A program made the translations under genes and the position numbers. The notes under the pieces were generated by a model. That model made no database searches, was not told where the DNA came from, and saw nothing but the letters and a program-made list of their open reading frames with translations. Below are positions 34,766 through 38,192 of a DNA stretch of 38,192 nt, one piece after another (the first letter of the stretch is position 1; each line of letters begins with the position of its first letter). This DNA is from Rhodococcus sp. EPR-157 (GTDB lineage Bacteria; Actinomycetota; Actinomycetes; Mycobacteriales; Mycobacteriaceae), in contig NZ_LVCV01000400.1 of the NCBI RefSeq assembly GCF_001647195.1, positions 1-38,192 of the forward strand, given 5' to 3'.

Positions 34766-35506
34766 GTGTTGGAACCAACCGGGCCTTTGCCTCCCGAAAT
34801 CTATTGGCGTCGTCGTGCGCTCGCCATCGGTGCGGCCGTCGTCGTGCTCGGTTTGATCGTGTGGTTCATCGCGTCACTCGGCGGCAGTGGGGACGAGAAT
34901 CAGCAAGCAGAGCCGGCCGGCGTCGTGTCGTCGGCAAGTCCGACGACGTCAGCTCCGACATCCACCCCGCAGCAACAGGGCGCGGCATCGGGCGCATCCA
35001 GCGCGGCGGGTGGGTCCGGCGGGTCTGGTGGTTCCGGCGGATCAGGTGGCGCCGCCGCATCGGCGGGGTCGGATTCCAGTGCCGCTCCGGCCGCAGACGC
35101 GCCTGTCGCGGCGAACCAATGCCCGGACCAGAGCCTGGCGATCAAGGCAACCCCGGACAAGGCGACGTATCGAGTCGGCGAAGAGCCGGGATTCACGGTC
35201 GTCATCACCAACATCAGCTCCACCGAATGCCAGCGCGACGTCGGTGCCGGTCTGCAGCAGGCCCTGGTCTACACGCTGTCGGATCAGCGCATCTGGTCCA
35301 ACACCGACTGCTTCCCCGACGCACAGTCGGATCTGCGAACCTTCAAGCCCGGCGAGCAAGCCGGCTTCACGGTCAAGTGGTCCGGAACCAATTCCGTCCC
35401 CGGCTGCGGCGAAGAACGCATTCCGGTCGGCGCAGGCTCGTACAAGGTGATCGCTCAGCTCGGTGAACTCCGTAGTTCACCGGAGCCGTTCAACATGACG
35501 ACGTAA
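34766..35506 (+). CDS. Membrane-anchored protein of the Rv3587c type
   Basis: A 246-residue protein with one transmembrane helix (RALAIGAAVVVLGLIVWFIASL, about 17-38), a Ser/Thr/Gly/Ala-rich linker with four GGSGGSGG-like repeats, and an external domain from about residue 117 to the end. The domain reads CPDQSLAIKATPDKATYRVGEEPGFTVVITN and has four Cys (CPDQ, ECQRD, DCFPD, PGCGEE), which may form two disulfides; the strand pattern is Ig-like. Position between carbonic anhydrase and disA matches M. tuberculosis Rv3587c. Function is unknown. Its stop is six bases from the convergent disA stop. Confidence 0.78.
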   Translation: MLEPTGPLPPEIYWRRRALAIGAAVVVLGLIVWFIASLGGSGDENQQAEPAGVVSSASPTTSAPTSTPQQQGAASGASSAAGGSGGSGGSGGSGGAAASAGSDSSAAPAADAPVAANQCPDQSLAIKATPDKATYRVGEEPGFTVVITNISSTECQRDVGAGLQQALVYTLSDQRIWSNTDCFPDAQSDLRTFKPGEQAGFTVKWSGTNSVPGCGEERIPVGAGSYKVIAQLGELRSSPEPFNMTT

Positions 35507-35512
35507 CAGACG

Positions 35513-36607
35513 TCAGTCGAACGGGCCGGCTATCGAGGACTCGGCCAGTCGGGACAGACCTTCTCTGATGTGCCGGGCCCACAGGCCGCCGATGCCTTCG
35601 ACGGACTGCAGGTCTGCGGCAGTTGCCGCCAAAAGTCCCTGCAAAGTGCCGAAAGATGCTACGAGACGGTGAATCTGGCTGAACTGCAGCCGAGGCACAC
35701 GCGTCAGGACTCGGTATCCCCGTGGACTCATGGGAGTGTCGAGTGCTTCGATCGTCGCGGGATAGCCGAATGCCCTAGCGAGCGTGGTCAAGTCGAGTAG
35801 GTCGACGTCGGTGAGCTTGTCCAGCGCGCCGAGCGCCCGCTCCACTGCGGCCGTGCCCGCGGGTTCGGTGCCGGCGAGGTAGTCGCGGACCACCAGCTGA
35901 CGGTCGACGTCGTTGTCGCCGAGTAGCTCTTCGAGCTGAAGCGCCAATTGCCTACCGTCGGTACCGAGTTCGAGAACGTTCTGTTCGATCTCCACGGACA
36001 CGCGCCGTACCATCTCGAGTCGCTGTGCGACGGTGAGGGCGTCGCGCAGAGTCACGAAGTCCTCGATCTCCACGACCGACAGTTGACGGGTGTTGTCGTC
36101 GAGGCGAGCCTTGTACCGTTCGAGCGTTGCGACGGCCTGGTTGGCTCTGGATTGAATAGTCGCCGAGCCTTCGACGACATGCCTGACCCCGGCGACATAC
36201 ACGCTGACGATGCTCATCGACTGGCTCACCGAGACGACCGGGTAGCCCGTCTGCATCGCGGTCCGCTCGGCCGCCCGGTGACGGGTGCCCGACTCCACGG
36301 TCGGGATCTTGTGATCGGGAACGAGCTGCACGTTGGAGCGGACGATGCGCTTGCCGTCGGTCGAGAGCACGACGGCACCGTCCATCTTCGAGAGCTCCCG
36401 CAAACGCGTCGGGGCGAATTCGACGTCGAGTTCGAATCCGCCGTCGCAGATGGCCTCGACTTCGTCGTCGTATCCGAGAACGATGAGTCCGCCTGTGCGG
36501 CCCCGCAGGATGCGCTCCAGTCCGTCTCGCAAGGCTGTACCGGGTGCCAGTCGGGCGATGGTCTCACGCAGTGCGGGGGAGGACTCGCCGCGTGTGGTGT
36601 CGTCCAT
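35513..36607 (-). CDS. disA: Diadenylate cyclase / DNA integrity scanning protein
   Basis: A 364-residue octameric enzyme that makes cyclic di-AMP from two ATP and scans DNA for branched structures. The DAC domain is N-terminal with DGA (76-78, [11 protein letters not shown]) and RHR (109-111, [10 protein letters not shown]). A helical linker and a C-terminal helix-hairpin-helix domain ([33 protein letters not shown]) follow. The ATG at 36607 is preferred because GAGGGG lies six bases upstream; ATG at 36613 would overlap that site. It follows radA in the same direction after a 91-base gap, the order seen in mycobacteria. Confidence 0.96.
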   Translation of the reverse strand: MDDTTRGESSPALRETIARLAPGTALRDGLERILRGRTGGLIVLGYDDEVEAICDGGFELDVEFAPTRLRELSKMDGAVVLSTDGKRIVRSNVQLVPDHKIPTVESGTRHRAAERTAMQTGYPVVSVSQSMSIVSVYVAGVRHVVEGSATIQSRANQAVATLERYKARLDDNTRQLSVVEIEDFVTLRDALTVAQRLEMVRRVSVEIEQNVLELGTDGRQLALQLEELLGDNDVDRQLVVRDYLAGTEPAGTAAVERALGALDKLTDVDLLDLTTLARAFGYPATIEALDTPMSPRGYRVLTRVPRLQFSQIHRLVASFGTLQGLLAATAADLQSVEGIGGLWARHIREGLSRLAESSIAGPFD

Positions 36608-36674
36608 GGTCATCCCCTCGTCGCGTCGAAGTCGCTGGAAGCCGCGATTGCGTGCCTGCGGAATTCGCCCCTCG

Positions 36675-36690
36675 CAGTAAAAGGTTACTG
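36675..36690. promoter_or_regulatory. Perfect hairpin between radA and disA
   Basis: CAGTAA-AAGG-TTACTG is a 6-bp inverted repeat with a four-base loop, nine bases beyond the radA stop and about 70 before the disA ATG. Read on the minus strand it contains TAACCT, which fits a -10 element, so it could be an operator for a separate disA promoter or a weak radA terminator. Confidence 0.4.
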
Positions 36691-36698
36691 GAGCCGAA

Positions 36699-38108
36699 TC
36701 ACCGAGAACGCGTTCGCACCGAATTCAGAGCGTCGCCGAGGTTCGTGACGGTCTTGACCTTCATCCCCGGCGGGATCGGGTCGTCGTGTTCCGGGGTGAC
36801 GGCGTGCGTGAAACCGAGTCGAGCGGCCTCCGCGAGCCGACGACCGAGACCGGACACTCGACGCACTTCGCCGGCGAGACCGACCTCGCCCAGGATCACG
36901 AAGCCCGCGGGAACGGGCACGTCGGTGACCGCTGACGCCACTGCTGCGGCCAGTGCCAGATCGGCGGCAGGTTCGCTGGTCTTCATCCCACCTACCGTGG
37001 CCGCGTACACCTCGCTCTTGGCGATCTTCATTCCGCAACGCCGTTCGAGCACGGCGAGAATCATCGCGACGCGCGCGGCGTCGAGCCCACTGACCGCGCG
37101 ACGTGGGGAAGGCATGTGGGTGTCGACGACGAGAGCCTGCACTTCGGCCAGCAGAGGCCGTTTGCCGTCCATCGTGACGGTGACGGCGGTGCCCGGCACC
37201 GCATCGGTGCGGTGGTGCAGGAACAGGCCCGACGGGTCGGTGATGCCCTCGATGCCGGTGTCTCGCAGTTCGAAGCAGCCGACCTCGTCGGACGCGCCGA
37301 ACCGATTCTTGACGCCTCTGATCATGCGCAGTGTCGAGTGCTTGTCGCCTTCGAAGTGCAAAACGACGTCCACCAGATGTTCGAGTGATCGTGGTCCCGC
37401 GACCGCACCGTCCTTGGTGACGTGACCGATCAGTAGCACTGCGACGCCGGTGGTCTTGGCGAGCGAGGTGAGGGCGCTGGTGATGGCACGCACTTGGGTG
37501 ACGCCGCCGATGACCCCGTCGACGTCGGCGGCAAGCATCGTCTGCACGGAGTCGACGATCAGCAGACTCGGCTTGACCTGCTCGACGTGGCCGAACACCG
37601 TCGCGAGGTCGGACTCGGCTGCGAGAAACACCCGTTCGTGTACGGCGCCGGTGCGGTCGGCCCGTAGGCGGACCTGACCGGCGGATTCCTCGCCGGTGAC
37701 GTACAGCGCCCGTCGGTCCTCACCGGTTCGCGCCCACCGGTGTACGACCTCGAGAAGCAGCGTGGACTTGCCGACGCCGGGTTCGCCGGCAAGTAGTACA
37801 ACCGAGCCGGGGACGAGTCCGCCGCCGAGGACACGGTCGAACTCGGAGATGCCCGTGGAGTTGGCCTGGGATGTGGTGCTGCTGACCTGAGTGATCGCGG
37901 CGGCAGGTGAGGACGGGATCATCGCCGCCATCGCCGAGCGGGTATTGCCGGCGCCGAGCCCCGAGGCCCCGGCGCGGTTGGCGACCGGAACGAGTACGGG
38001 AGCTTCGTCCATCGAACCCCAGCTGCCGCACTCGGGGCACCGTCCGACCCACTTGCCCACGGTGTGCTGGCAGGCCGAACATCGGTAGTTGGTCTTCGCT
38101 TTCACCAC
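36699..38108 (-). CDS. radA: DNA repair protein RadA (Sms)
   Basis: A 469-residue RecA-like ATPase that processes recombination intermediates by driving branch migration. The N-terminal zinc finger has Cys10, 13, 24 and 27 (YRCSACQH and [10 protein letters not shown]). The RecA core has Walker A GEPGVGKS (108-115) and the RadA signature KNRFG. The C-terminal Lon protease-like domain lacks obvious catalytic residues, as is normal. The GTG at 38108 lies six bases after a minus-strand TAGTCT, consistent with a leaderless transcript; GTG at 38105 is adjacent. Confidence 0.95.
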   Translation of the reverse strand: MVKAKTNYRCSACQHTVGKWVGRCPECGSWGSMDEAPVLVPVANRAGASGLGAGNTRSAMAAMIPSSPAAAITQVSSTTSQANSTGISEFDRVLGGGLVPGSVVLLAGEPGVGKSTLLLEVVHRWARTGEDRRALYVTGEESAGQVRLRADRTGAVHERVFLAAESDLATVFGHVEQVKPSLLIVDSVQTMLAADVDGVIGGVTQVRAITSALTSLAKTTGVAVLLIGHVTKDGAVAGPRSLEHLVDVVLHFEGDKHSTLRMIRGVKNRFGASDEVGCFELRDTGIEGITDPSGLFLHHRTDAVPGTAVTVTMDGKRPLLAEVQALVVDTHMPSPRRAVSGLDAARVAMILAVLERRCGMKIAKSEVYAATVGGMKTSEPAADLALAAAVASAVTDVPVPAGFVILGEVGLAGEVRRVSGLGRRLAEAARLGFTHAVTPEHDDPIPPGMKVKTVTNLGDALNSVRTRSR

Positions 38109-38120
38109 TCGGGAAGACTA
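38109..38120 (-). promoter_or_regulatory. Leaderless-type -10 before radA
   Basis: On the minus strand TAGTCT (38115-38120) fits TANNNT and is followed by six bases and the GTG at 38108. No ribosome site lies between them. Confidence 0.55.
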
Positions 38121-38143
38121 GATGCAGCTACCGACAGACAACC

Positions 38144-38192
38144 TCAGTTGTTGCCGTCGGTGGCTTCTTCGACCTGAGTTTCGACGACGCTC
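38144..38192 (-). CDS. C-terminal end of a gene cut by the window edge
   Basis: Fifteen codons in frame with a TGA (38144-38146) read SVVETQVEEATDGNN on the minus strand. They are too few to identify a family. In M. tuberculosis the gene at this place beside radA is lpqE, a lipoprotein, which makes that the leading guess from synteny only. The gap to the radA start is 35 bases. Confidence 0.4.
   Translation of the reverse strand, partial: SVVETQVEEATDGNN

Overview
The window is a piece of a GC-rich actinobacterial chromosome, most likely Rhodococcus or a close Nocardiaceae relative. Gene order closely follows the Mycobacterium tuberculosis segments Rv3628-Rv3624c, Rv3610c-Rv3600c, Rv3598c, Rv3596c and Rv3592-Rv3585. 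Coding density is high, many genes are joined by ATGA or TGATG stop/start overlaps, GTG starts are frequent, and several genes carry a TANNNT -10 hexamer 6-8 nt before the start codon, as expected for leaderless actinobacterial transcripts. No tRNA, rRNA, insertion sequence, prophage or CRISPR array was seen.

Layout. (1) 1-3.5 kb: a dienoyl-CoA isomerase and a MarR regulator, a membrane diguanylate cyclase, a small PAS protein, and pyrophosphatase (ppa). (2) 3.6-7.7 kb: dacB, a zincin-like metalloprotease, tilS and hpt. (3) 7.7-10.1 kb: a large membrane Ser/Thr kinase on the opposite strand, with an unusual DFN motif; it occupies the hpt-ftsH interval, which holds many genes in M. tuberculosis. 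(4) 10.5-17.8 kb: ftsH with a very long low-complexity tail, then the folate cluster folE-folP-folB-folK and two membrane proteins (DUF3180, DUF6779). (5) 17.9-21.0 kb: the pantothenate/CoA set: DUF2520 dehydrogenase-like protein, panC, panD, coaX. (6) 21.1-22.2 kb: cysteine dioxygenase plus rhodanese. (7) 22.3-26.6 kb: lysS and clpC, without lsr2 between them. (8) 27-31.2 kb: an MFS exporter and a GGDEF-EAL protein. (9) 31.2-38.2 kb: mhuD, two alpha/beta hydrolases, mutY, beta-carbonic anhydrase, a membrane-anchored protein, disA, radA and the last codons of a further gene.

Most genes are housekeeping. Folate synthesis (GTP to dihydropterin to dihydropteroate) and CoA synthesis (pantothenate to phosphopantothenate) are nearly contiguous. 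Proteostasis is represented by FtsH and ClpC, DNA maintenance by MutY, RadA and DisA, and second messengers by a c-di-GMP cyclase, a probable c-di-GMP phosphodiesterase and the c-di-AMP cyclase DisA.

The least explained signals lie between genes: a four-copy 34-bp tandem array before folE whose edge 20-mer recurs before hpt; a 21-bp direct duplication before lysS; two identical 62-bp palindrome-ended elements after the clpC terminator; three CAGGT-type repeats between the kinase and ftsH; and a CRP/GlxR-like site plus a perfect palindrome before the pantothenate genes. Inside genes, the kinase with its DFN motif and a 15-bp repeat rich in AGA codons in the cysteine dioxygenase stand out.
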